Shown here in pieces: positions 1 to 7,371 of a stretch of DNA of 64,000 nt. The stretch's first letter is position 1. Each line of letters opens with the position of its first letter. The notes beneath the pieces are model-generated. The model saw only the letters and a list, made by a program, of their open reading frames with translations. It made no database searches and was not told the DNA's origin. Source of the DNA: Sphaerochaeta globosa str. Buddy (GTDB lineage: Bacteria; Spirochaetota; Spirochaetia; Sphaerochaetales; Sphaerochaetaceae); the NCBI RefSeq assembly GCF_000190435.1, contig NC_015152.1, positions 1,680,458-1,744,457 on the forward strand, written 5' to 3'. The position numbers and the translations under genes were made by a program.

Positions 1-2
1 CA

Positions 3-638
3 GCTTTTTCATCACCGCTAGCCATACAAACCATCACAGTGGGTGTTGGAAGGCATGACTTTGTTGTTAAGGAGCGTACACTAGCGCTCTCTGCTGTTCT
101 CACCCTCGAAAATGAAGCCTATACACTGGATATCGGATACAGAAATCGAGAACCGGTACAAGATATAAGTCTGTATGTACACCACAAGCTTGCCGAAGGC
201 ATAGGAGTCGTATCGTACTTCCATTCTTCCCTTGGCACAGCCGACTCCATCCTAACGGATCTGGTACTAGGGTATGAGCAGGTATTCACGCTTAGAAAGG
301 CATCATTCACCTTTGGCTTCGGCATTCAGGGGAGTGCTTCATGTTTCCCTTTTCTTGAGAAACCTCTTTTCAATGCCAGTCCGTACCTTAAGGCAAAGCT
401 TGGCTACAACTTCTTCGATCGGTGCTACCTGACGCTCTTTAGTACCACAAACACCTTGTTCAATTATGCTTGCCAGTCGATCAGCCCCATAGTGGGAGCT
501 GAACTTGCCTTGCAACTCAGTAAGGAGATTACCGTAGGAGGAAATTTCCACGTACAACTTTCCGATGTAAGCCCTGAGGCGGTTCTTATCACTTCCAAGG
601 AGGTAGGTGTCTATGGCATGTACAAACCGAAGAAGTAA
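3..638 (+). CDS. Exported outer-membrane barrel-like protein (5' end outside window)
   Basis: The frame is open from base 3, so the true start lies upstream; a GTG at 39 is the first start-like codon but is internal in my reading. The first visible residues (SSPLAIQ) resemble the end of a signal peptide. About 210 residues show alternating polar and hydrophobic stretches rich in Gly, Tyr and Phe, as in small spirochaetal beta-barrels. It ends in Lys-Lys rather than the aromatic residue many barrels end with. The stop overlaps the next gene by 26 bases, suggesting coupled translation. No family recognised. Confidence 0.6.
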   Translation, partial: AFSSPLAIQTITVGVGRHDFVVKERTLALSAVLTLENEAYTLDIGYRNREPVQDISLYVHHKLAEGIGVVSYFHSSLGTADSILTDLVLGYEQVFTLRKASFTFGFGIQGSASCFPFLEKPLFNASPYLKAKLGYNFFDRCYLTLFSTTNTLFNYACQSISPIVGAELALQLSKEITVGGNFHVQLSDVSPEAVLITSKEVGVYGMYKPKK

Positions 639-1539
639 TACGAACCGTATTCTATTTCTTCTCATCACCAGCCTCCTGTTCTGCACCAGTTGCTCACAGA
701 ACCTGTTTTCCAGAATCGAGTTCAATCATCCGGGAGGTTCTTTCGACCAACCCATCAATACGACAGAAGAAAGACAATCATTCTCATTCCTGTTGTTCAG
801 TGACCTGCATGTAGGAAGGGCCGAGGACGGTGTCTATTGGGATTTCGATGCGTTCTATGCATGGCTGGATGCCTATCCCGGAACGCTTGATTTTGCCCTG
901 CACCTAGGCGATGGTACCGCCGATTCAACTGAGTCGGAGTATCGCCAGTATGCCGCTTTCCTGCAATCACTGACTGATCGTTCACTGCCAAACCATGCAG
1001 TACTGGGCAATCATGATGTACGAAGCGATGGCCGCTCTCTGTTCAGTCAGTATATCAATGACCTCACTGCCCGCCGTTTCAGCCATAAGGGATTCTCCTT
1101 CTACCTCTTGGACACCGGTAACGCAAGTTTGGGCAAAACTCAGCTGGATAACCTGATGGAAGCAGTAGCTGCTGATCCGAATCCAAAACTATTCTGCGCC
1201 CATGTCCCACTCTACGCCGGTCCTGACATGTTCTATTTCTCCCTCAAGGATCCCCTTGAACGGGCCCTCATCGTACAGACGATGGTAAAGAACAAGGTCG
1301 GACTCTATGTAGGAGGACATTTACATATTGACAGTAAGCTCTATGCATATACCGATACCACCCACGAATTTGTCAGTGAGTCGTTTCATGGGCGTGACAG
1401 CCTTATTGAAAACACCCTCCCCGTCTGGTATGTGCTCACCTATGATGTTGTGAGTAACAGCATTACCATCGTAAAATATGCAAGCAAGCGGGACAACACG
1501 ATAGCTGAAGAAGTCGTTGCAACGATCGGCATGCCATAA
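613..1539 (+). CDS. Calcineurin-like metallophosphoesterase lipoprotein
   Basis: Predicted phosphoester hydrolase with a two-metal centre, tethered outside the cytoplasmic membrane. The N-terminus has a basic region, a hydrophobic core and a lipobox-like LLFCTSC, with Cys27 the likely lipidation site. The metallophosphoesterase motifs follow in order: DLHVG, GDGTAD, GNHD, AHVPL and GGHLH, which carry the metal ligands. Start: AAGGAGG ends at 603, which suits ATG 613; the in-frame GTG at 607 is too close. It overlaps the preceding barrel-like gene by 26 bp, so the two are probably one operon. The substrate (phosphate ester, nucleotide or phospholipid) cannot be told. Confidence 0.85.
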   Translation: MACTNRRSNTNRILFLLITSLLFCTSCSQNLFSRIEFNHPGGSFDQPINTTEERQSFSFLLFSDLHVGRAEDGVYWDFDAFYAWLDAYPGTLDFALHLGDGTADSTESEYRQYAAFLQSLTDRSLPNHAVLGNHDVRSDGRSLFSQYINDLTARRFSHKGFSFYLLDTGNASLGKTQLDNLMEAVAADPNPKLFCAHVPLYAGPDMFYFSLKDPLERALIVQTMVKNKVGLYVGGHLHIDSKLYAYTDTTHEFVSESFHGRDSLIENTLPVWYVLTYDVVSNSITIVKYASKRDNTIAEEVVATIGMP

Positions 1540-1565
1540 GCTTACGGTATAGTCAATTCTGGTAT

Positions 1566-2567
1566 ATGCTTACGACTATGAATCAAGTCCTTTCATGGCT
1601 GCTTCAAGGCGATGTCTCAATCCAATACCAGACCCAGCGATACCTGCTGCAAGCTGAGAGCATGCTTCTTGAGCAACTGCAGAAGAGAATCGAAACAGAG
1701 GGGTTTGGTGCTCAGCTGCTTTCTGCAAGAAATGAGAATGGGTATTGGGGAATCTGGTATTATCAACCCAAGTGGACGTGCACCCATTATACTCTTTGCG
1801 ACCTAAAAGGACTTGGCCTTGCACCATCCAATCCAATTGCAAAAGAAATGGTTGAAAGAGCCCTCACCGAGTGCCAGCTTAAAGACGGCGGATTGAACTT
1901 TGCAAAAAGTGACATTCCCTCTGACATTGCCATCAACGGGATGTTTTTAGCGTATGCCAGCTACTTTTGTCCGAAGGATGCACGTCTGGCTGCTCTTGAC
2001 TTGTGTATTCGCTCCTTCCAAAAACCTGATGGGGGATTCAGTTGGGACTATGCGTCACCGATCGGTGATCCCCATACAACGATTTGTGTGTTGGAAGGGC
2101 TGTATGCATACCGATATGCTACGCAGGGTACATCATCCATCGACTCATGCCTCAAGCAAGCCCTTCAGTGCTTATACCAGAGGAATCTCTGCATCGGTGA
2201 AGACCCTAGGTACATTCGCATGGCATACCCGTATCGGTATCGGTACGACTTGCTTCGCTTTTTGGAGTTTGCAGCAAACGCTCAAATTCCTTGGAACGAA
2301 AGCATAGAACAGGCATTGGTTTGGCTTGTAGGCAAGCAACACGATGGAGTGTGGAATCTACAGCTTGTGCATCCTGGAAAGGTTCATGTACAGTTTGAGC
2401 AGGTGCATCAATTCAGCCGGTTCATTACGGTAAAGGCTATTCAGATACTCATGCAATATGCCCAAGCTTCCAAGACTGCGGAGGTAGGTTTACGAAGGTG
2501 TGAAAGCATGGAAAAAGACAAACCGGTGCCTTCAGTTGAAAGCACCGGTGTAGATTACTTTGCTTAG
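1566..2567 (+). CDS. Prenyltransferase/squalene-cyclase-like repeat protein
   Basis: 333 residues with repeats of the alpha/alpha-toroid type seen in prenyltransferase beta subunits and squalene cyclases: a segment with GYWG, one with DGGLNFAK and one with DGGFSWDYAS followed by TTICVLEGL. No clear DxDD cyclase motif or full Zn-binding set is visible, so enzymatic activity is uncertain and a binding role is possible. The start is unsure: ATG 1566 or ATG 1578, neither with a strong ribosome site. The last ~15 codons hold an inverted repeat (2522-2549) that looks like the terminator of the convergent gene. The stop overlaps that gene by 4 bp. Confidence 0.6.
   Translation: MLTTMNQVLSWLLQGDVSIQYQTQRYLLQAESMLLEQLQKRIETEGFGAQLLSARNENGYWGIWYYQPKWTCTHYTLCDLKGLGLAPSNPIAKEMVERALTECQLKDGGLNFAKSDIPSDIAINGMFLAYASYFCPKDARLAALDLCIRSFQKPDGGFSWDYASPIGDPHTTICVLEGLYAYRYATQGTSSIDSCLKQALQCLYQRNLCIGEDPRYIRMAYPYRYRYDLLRFLEFAANAQIPWNESIEQALVWLVGKQHDGVWNLQLVHPGKVHVQFEQVHQFSRFITVKAIQILMQYAQASKTAEVGLRRCESMEKDKPVPSVESTGVDYFA
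2512..2549 (-). terminator. Rho-independent terminator inside the 3' end of a convergent gene
   Basis: Perfect 8-bp arms ACCGGTGC (2522-2529) and GCACCGGT (2542-2549). On the minus strand the hairpin is followed by TTTGTCTTTTT. It lies 15 bases beyond the stop of the CoA-disulfide-reductase-like gene, yet inside the coding end of the plus-strand prenyltransferase-like gene. Confidence 0.7.
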
Positions 2568-4570
2568 CGGCGAGCCATCATGTCATGCAGGCCGCCGCCG
2601 TTCTCCACGTTGGTGAAACCCATCTGCTTGAGCATGCGCATGCCATAGCTAGAGCGGGCACCGGAAGCACAATAGATGAGAATCTCACGATTCTTGTCCT
2701 CAATTGTTTCCGCCCACTGGGCAAGACTATCCAATCCGACATTGATCGCCCCCGGGTATGCACCCATGGAAAACTCCATCGGGGTACGGACATCGAGAAT
2801 GATCGGACCAGACTCCTCGGTCTCACAAGCAGCTTCTGCTTGCAAACCTTCTGAAACATCCTCTTTCTTGTCGTGGACAGTCTTTCTCTCAATCGGGAAC
2901 AGTCCCACACTCAGGTGTTCAAACCCTACTGCACGAGCATGCCGCTCCAAGCTGATGTACCCTCCACTGAGGTTGTAAACTTTTTCAAATCCTGCACCTT
3001 TGAGCATTCTGAGGGCTACGTGGCCTTTCTGCCCATCGTCGCTGAGCAGAAGTATGGTTTGTTCCTTGGGAATGCGATCGAGGTTCTCACGCAGGACATT
3101 CTGACTGAGGTTGTTCGTACCGCGCAGGTTTGCCTTTGCATAGCTGATCGGGTCGCGAAGGTCGATGGCGATCGGCGATTGTTCCAATACAAACTGCTCA
3201 AATTCATGGGCAAGGATGGAGGGGCTGAAATCAGTCTGCTTGTTGATCGCAGTAAACGCTGCCATGTTCACCGGACCGTTGGGGGAGTTGAACGGTGGAG
3301 CATAGGCAAGGTCGAGTTCAGCAAGGTCATCGATGGTAAGGCCGCCGGCAATGGCTGTTGCCACCACATCGATGCGCTTGTCCACCCCCACCCGACCGGC
3401 AACCTGGGCGCCGAGTACGGTATTCGAGGCTTTGTCCCATACGAGCATCAGGCTCACTTTTTCCGACCCCGGATAGTAGGCAGTATGACTGGCCTTGTGG
3501 ACCACAACTGCATCGGCATCAAAGCCGGCGTCCTTTGCCGCCTTAAGACTCAATCCGGTAGAACCAGCTGCCACTTCAAACACTTTCACAATGGAGGAGC
3601 CCAAAGCTCCTGTATACGGATGATTTCCTCCGAGAGCGTTCTCTGCTGCAATTCTTCCCTGTCTGTTTGCAGGACCTGCAAGCGGAAGCCTCACTAATTT
3701 TTTCGATACCTTTTGGGTAATCTCTATCATGTCTCCGGCTGCATAAATGAAAGGGTCACTAGTACGCAGATGCTCGTCCACCTTCAGGCCGCCGCAGGTG
3801 CCAAGTTCCAGATTAGCATCTTTTACCAATTGCAGCGTGGGTCGCACTCCTACGGAAAGCAACACGAAATCAGTATCTATGGCCGTTCCATCGTTTAAAC
3901 GCACACATTTGTCCTCGACTGACTGCAGTGATTTGCCCAGTTTGAGTTTTACCCCGTAATCCTGGAGCTCTTTGGTAAGCATGCCCGCAAATTCACCATC
4001 CAGGTTGGGCATGACTTGACTGGCCATTTCAACCAGCGTCACGGCGATACCCCGCTTGGTCAGAGCTTCGACCATCTCAAGTCCGATGAAACCACCGCCG
4101 ACTACCACGGCCCTCTTGGGTTCTTTTTCGGTTATATAGCGATCCATGCGGTCCATGTCTTCGAGTGTCCACAACTGAAACACATGGCTTTTATCAACAC
4201 CGGGGAGAGGTGGAACAATGGGTTTTCCACCTTGTGCCAGGATGAGGGAATCGTACGGGAATACGGTGGTTTCGCCGGTTTGGGAATTATGAGCTGTTAC
4301 TTCTTTCTTTTCACGGTCGATCGCAACTGCTTGGGTATGGGTATGTACATTGACCCGGTACTGGTCATGAAATGTCTCTTCACTGGCTAATATCAGTGAT
4401 GAACGGTAGGCAATGTCCCTGCCCAGGTAATAGGGAAGCCCGCAATTGGCGAAAGAGACATCTGCTCCTGCTTCCAACAAAGTTATGTTGACGTTGTTGT
4501 CAAGTCTTCGTGCTCTCGCCGCAGCAGTAGCTCCTGCTGCAACTCCACCGATTATTAAAAGGTTTTTCAT
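2564..4570 (-). CDS. CoA-disulfide-reductase-like flavoprotein with two rhodanese domains
   Basis: 668-residue FAD/NAD(P) disulfide oxidoreductase. The N-terminal FAD motif GGVAAGATAAARARR is followed by the single redox cysteine Cys43 in FANCGLPYY, the hallmark of CoA-disulfide reductase and related NADH oxidase/persulfide reductases. A second Rossmann motif (VVVGGGFIGLE) binds NAD(P)H. The usual reductase-rhodanese form has one rhodanese domain near 450-550; here there are two. The first (~460-545) has LLSDDGQKG in place of the active loop and lacks the cysteine. The second (~590-668) has IYCASGARS with Cys634. Probable role is reduction of CoA or persulfide species (redox and sulfur handling). 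Its promoter and an AGGAG ribosome site are visible. Confidence 0.85.
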   Translation of the reverse strand: MKNLLIIGGVAAGATAAARARRLDNNVNITLLEAGADVSFANCGLPYYLGRDIAYRSSLILASEETFHDQYRVNVHTHTQAVAIDREKKEVTAHNSQTGETTVFPYDSLILAQGGKPIVPPLPGVDKSHVFQLWTLEDMDRMDRYITEKEPKRAVVVGGGFIGLEMVEALTKRGIAVTLVEMASQVMPNLDGEFAGMLTKELQDYGVKLKLGKSLQSVEDKCVRLNDGTAIDTDFVLLSVGVRPTLQLVKDANLELGTCGGLKVDEHLRTSDPFIYAAGDMIEITQKVSKKLVRLPLAGPANRQGRIAAENALGGNHPYTGALGSSIVKVFEVAAGSTGLSLKAAKDAGFDADAVVVHKASHTAYYPGSEKVSLMLVWDKASNTVLGAQVAGRVGVDKRIDVVATAIAGGLTIDDLAELDLAYAPPFNSPNGPVNMAAFTAINKQTDFSPSILAHEFEQFVLEQSPIAIDLRDPISYAKANLRGTNNLSQNVLRENLDRIPKEQTILLLSDDGQKGHVALRMLKGAGFEKVYNLSGGYISLERHARAVGFEHLSVGLFPIERKTVHDKKEDVSEGLQAEAACETEESGPIILDVRTPMEFSMGAYPGAINVGLDSLAQWAETIEDKNREILIYCASGARSSYGMRMLKQMGFTNVENGGGLHDMMARR

Positions 4571-4595
4571 CCTGTTCTCCTCTAGTAACGGTCAG

Positions 4596-4624
4596 AATAT
4601 AGTACTTTTAGTTGCTAGTGGCAA
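4596..4624 (-). promoter_or_regulatory. Sigma-70-type promoter of the CoA-disulfide-reductase-like gene
   Basis: Minus-strand TTGCCA (4619-4624), 17-base spacer, TATATT (4596-4601). It is 25 bases upstream of the ATG, with an AGGAG ribosome site between. Confidence 0.6.
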
Positions 4625-4792
4625 GTATTTCATACAGATTTTTTTTCCTCCCTAAAAAGGACCCTGATTGGAGAAATCCACAGAGTGCTTGGTGAATCCA
4701 TAGAGATTCATGAAGTTGCAAGCAACGTGCTTGCCAACACATTCTTTCCTCTCGTATATACGGTGCATAGTAAGAATAACGGAGCAAATTCA

Positions 4793-5064
4793 ATGAAACA
4801 CCCAACACGTATGATCAGTATTTTGGTTCTGGCGGCAGCACTCGTAGGTGCCACCGGTTGCACAGCTACCAAAGAGCAAACGCAGGCAGAGCCTGCCGCC
4901 TTTGATTTCACCGCTTCTGCGGGGCAACCAGCGCTCTTTTCATCCACAATCGATACTACACCCTATCTTGTTTCGGTATCCTCTCTGAGCAATCCCCAAA
5001 CCTATTACGATGCCCAAGACCTGGTAGATGAGACAGGTTTTACTGAGGTTGCAATCAACCTGGA
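4793..5064 (+). pseudogene. 5' part of an IS-disrupted carbohydrate-binding-domain lipoprotein gene
   Basis: ATG 4793 follows GGAG at 4781. It encodes a signal peptide with lipobox VGATGC and a short linker, reaching the start of a beta-solenoid domain (YYDAQDL, TEVAINL). At 5065 the reading frame runs into an IS21-family element and stops at 5149 after 28 foreign codons. Removing the element and one TGGA copy joins this part in frame to the sequence from 7376 on, giving a single 573-codon gene. The junction falls at the point where homologous domains (DUF4353-type, from memory) have their first strand pair. The fragment may still give a short secreted lipoprotein. Confidence 0.85.
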
Positions 5065-5088
5065 TGTTAGGGTCGGGCGGATTGAACC
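5065..5088 (+). repeat. Left terminal inverted repeat of the IS21-family element
   Basis: Begins TGTT, contains GTCGGGCG at 5072-5079 and ends GAACC. It matches the complement of 7348-7371 at most positions. Inward, AACC recurs at 24, 48, 68 and 88 bases from the tip, consistent with repeated transposase-binding sites. Confidence 0.9.
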
Positions 5089-5174
5089 ATTAGGAGACAG
5101 GAAGAAAGAACCAATTTGGGTCAGTCACAACCAAAGTCAGAGTAAATAAACCAAATCTGCCAAGATTCATTTCT

Positions 5175-5957
5175 TTATCTGAACTTGAGGAAGTTCAACT
5201 CAATCTGCTCCCTATCCGAACCTCTGTGACTCTGCCCAGAAAAGGTCATGCAGATGGCCTTGTCCCAAAGTCTGTCGATGGCACATTCAAGAGCATCATC
5301 CTCATCAAACACTTCCGGCCACTGAGAAAGATCTTTGTTGCTGGTAAGAACAATGCTTCCCGTCTCCTTCAGTCCTATTCGGTCAACCAATTGGAAGAAC
5401 AGAAGCGTCTCCTGCCTGTTGAGCTTGCAGTATCCCACCTCATCGACAATAAGGCAGGAATACTTGGAAAGTCCGTTCAGGAGTTTTCCGGTCTTTTCTC
5501 CGACAATCGCATCATGAAACTTATCTTTCAGCTCATCCATCTTGATGAAGTACGCCTTCATCTTGTTGCTGCAGCATTCATTCCCGATGGCCATAGCAAG
5601 GTGGGTTTTACCAGTTCCCGTCGGTCCAATCATTATTACATTTCTCTTTGAACTGATGAAGGAAAGGCTTTTCAATGATAGAACCTGCCTTTTTGCCTTC
5701 TCGTTGAGAAGATCCATGTTGAAGTTGCCGAACAGGAGAGGATTTTTCTGTGGAATTCTCGAAAGCTTCTTCAAAGTGCTTATCGAAGACGCGTTCTTCT
5801 TCGCAACCATTGCGCCAAGGAGCCTGTCCAAGATGTCGAGTTCGGTTGGTGTAACATCAGAAGTCAGGCTCCATCCCAGGAAATCATCCGGTGAAAAAGG
5901 CAATTTCAGCTCCATTACGGCCTTCTCGTACCCGATGAGAAATTCGTCACTTGTCAT
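5175..5957 (-). CDS. istB: IstB-type AAA+ transposition helper ATPase
   Basis: 260 residues, the usual IstB length. Walker A GPTGTGKT at 111-118 and Walker B LIVDEVGY with Asp172-Glu173 are intact. IstB forms ATP-dependent oligomers on target DNA and recruits the IstA transposase. It starts 15 bases after the zero-frame istA stop, and 11 bases before the end of the -1 frame of istA, so translation is probably coupled to istA. The downstream 110 bases to the element tip contain only terminal repeats. Confidence 0.93.
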   Translation of the reverse strand: MTSDEFLIGYEKAVMELKLPFSPDDFLGWSLTSDVTPTELDILDRLLGAMVAKKNASSISTLKKLSRIPQKNPLLFGNFNMDLLNEKAKRQVLSLKSLSFISSKRNVIMIGPTGTGKTHLAMAIGNECCSNKMKAYFIKMDELKDKFHDAIVGEKTGKLLNGLSKYSCLIVDEVGYCKLNRQETLLFFQLVDRIGLKETGSIVLTSNKDLSQWPEVFDEDDALECAIDRLWDKAICMTFSGQSHRGSDREQIELNFLKFR

Positions 5958-5972
5958 TGAACGAATCCTCCT

Positions 5973-7232
5973 TCAGGATAGAGAACCTATCAAACCTCCT
6001 ACTTGTATCCCTTGGAGGGACAAATGCCAATGTCGAGGTGACTTTTTGTGTCGGCTGTTCCTCCGGTTCAAGAGACCATTGTCCGATGCAGTTGTTCGGT
6101 TTTTTGACCAGTTCACGTGATGCGCATAGAGTTCATCGTGTGTGTCAGGAGTAAGAATCTTGAGCACATCACCCGTTCTCTGGACCCTCACGAATTTGCC
6201 AGAATAGCAGAGGGGCACACCGTAGATCCTGTTCTCGTAATTCACGTATCCGTCATAAGAAATTGTCCTCATGGGAGCAAGATACGGGATTAGACGAGCA
6301 ATTTCAGGAAGGATGGAAAAAGCTTCGTGCTTATAGTGCTCTTCCATCGGTACGACATCCCTGCTTCTGGTAATGACGTTGTTCTTCTCGTAACACCAAG
6401 TTCTGGCTTCGTTGTTGAGATCGGTTATGTTGGTGAAGGTCTTTCCGACTATGAAGTTCTGCTTCACATAGAGTATCAGCCGCTCGACAGCCCCCTTGGT
6501 GAAGGGATGAGCAACCTTGCACAGCTTGGTCTTGAATCCGATCAAAGTCTGGAAGGCCTCGTATTCCTTGTTCCAGACAGGAGTCCCATCGCCAAGTCTC
6601 TTTATCACAACACTTTTCATATTGTCAGTAAGGACTGTCTTTGGGACTCCCATCACCATGAAGGCATGTACCATGCCGATGAAGAGGTTCTCCTGCTTGG
6701 CTGACGGAAAGAACTCCACGTATCGGAGACCGCAGTGATGGCATACCATTGCAAAGCATGCACACTGCCAGATGTTGCCGTAATTATCGCAAACATTTAC
6801 AAAACCCCAGTCCATCTGGAACATCTCTCCAGGCTCAGTGACATATCGTCGACCACGGTTTGGCGTGTTTGCTGCAAGGATCCTGCGGGCAGGCACCAGG
6901 TCAAGATGCTTACTGATGTAAGCCTTCACCGAAGTATGGCTGCCTTTGTAGCCTTGCCTTCGTAGTGCATCAAAGATAACAGACGAATTCTTGATTCCTT
7001 TGGCAAGGTATTCAGTATTGATGAATTCCGAAAAGGGCGAAATCTTCGTCGTCTTCGACTTCCCGGTATTCCCGTTTGGCATGAGCTTGAAGTCATTCTT
7101 CTGCAGGTGCCTCAACTGTTGACGTGAAAGATGTAGCATTCGTTCCAGCTCGGCAAGGTTCATCTTGCCGAACTTGGCTATAACATCTTTCACTGCTTGT
7201 GATAGTATGTCCTGTGTAATCTCTTGGGACAT
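5973..7232 (-). CDS. istA: IstA-type DDE transposase, with possible -1 frameshift extension
   Basis: 419 residues in the zero frame. An N-terminal helix-turn-helix region (~22-45, LAELERMLHLSRQQL) precedes a DDE integrase core with Asp141 (FQMDWG), Asp203 (LTDNMKS) and Glu250 (KGAVER). ATG 7232 follows AAAGGAG. At codons 376-378 the frame passes through A AAA AAC. The zero frame then gives 41 basic, low-complexity residues. The -1 frame gives 50 residues (including EPEEQPT and FDRFS) and stops at 5947-5949, overlapping the istB ATG, the usual IS21 overlap. So the full protein may be 428 residues, made by slippage, or this copy has lost one A. Confidence 0.9.
   Translation of the reverse strand: MSQEITQDILSQAVKDVIAKFGKMNLAELERMLHLSRQQLRHLQKNDFKLMPNGNTGKSKTTKISPFSEFINTEYLAKGIKNSSVIFDALRRQGYKGSHTSVKAYISKHLDLVPARRILAANTPNRGRRYVTEPGEMFQMDWGFVNVCDNYGNIWQCACFAMVCHHCGLRYVEFFPSAKQENLFIGMVHAFMVMGVPKTVLTDNMKSVVIKRLGDGTPVWNKEYEAFQTLIGFKTKLCKVAHPFTKGAVERLILYVKQNFIVGKTFTNITDLNNEARTWCYEKNNVITRSRDVVPMEEHYKHEAFSILPEIARLIPYLAPMRTISYDGYVNYENRIYGVPLCYSGKFVRVQRTGDVLKILTPDTHDELYAHHVNWSKNRTTASDNGLLNRRNSRHKKSPRHWHLSLQGIQVGGLIGSLS
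6099..6105 (-). other. Candidate -1 ribosomal frameshift site A AAA AAC in istA
   Basis: Minus-strand heptamer A AAA AAC in phase with the zero frame (codons TCA AAA AAC), the canonical X XXY YYZ slippery form. The -1 frame remains open for 50 codons to 5950 and its stop overlaps the istB start. No clear downstream stem was worked out by eye. Confidence 0.5.
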
Positions 7233-7299
7233 GTGTTCTCCTTTACTTGGCAGATTTGGCTATCCACCAGTATAGGGCCTCATGTCCCATTTCTGTTTT

Positions 7300-7371
7300 G
7301 GTTATTTTCTATTGTCTTGTATTGGTTGTTTTCATCCGGCTATTTGTGGTTGTTTTCGCCCGACGCCAACA
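7300..7371 (+). repeat. Right end of the IS: three 24-bp-phased repeats, the outermost being the terminal inverted repeat
   Basis: GGTTATTTTC at 7300, GGTTGTTTTC at 7324 and GGTTGTTTTC at 7348 recur at exactly 24-base spacing. The last unit (7348-7371) is the terminal inverted repeat, ending CCAACA. Multiple terminal repeats of this kind are the known transposase-binding architecture of IS21 elements. Confidence 0.85.

Larger units (their letters stand above)
5065..7371 (-). mobile_element. IS21-family insertion sequence (2307 bp)
   Basis: Element with TG...CA ends, imperfect 24-base terminal inverted repeats (5065-5088 and 7348-7371) sharing TGTT, GTCGGGCG and AACC, and a 4-bp target duplication TGGA (5061-5064 and 7372-7375). 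It carries istA and istB on the minus strand, the IS21 arrangement. Further subterminal repeats lie inside each end. Both protein genes look largely intact, so the insertion may be recent; the disrupted host gene has no other visible lesion. Confidence 0.93.

Noticed and set aside
5542-6120. 192-residue plus-strand frame
   Set aside because: Antisense to istB and the end of istA, whose motifs are clear.
7224-7371. Plus-strand N-terminal extension of the disrupted lipoprotein fragment with a hydrophobic stretch
   Set aside because: It is the IS right end read through; the hydrophobic residues come from the T-rich terminal repeats, not a signal peptide.
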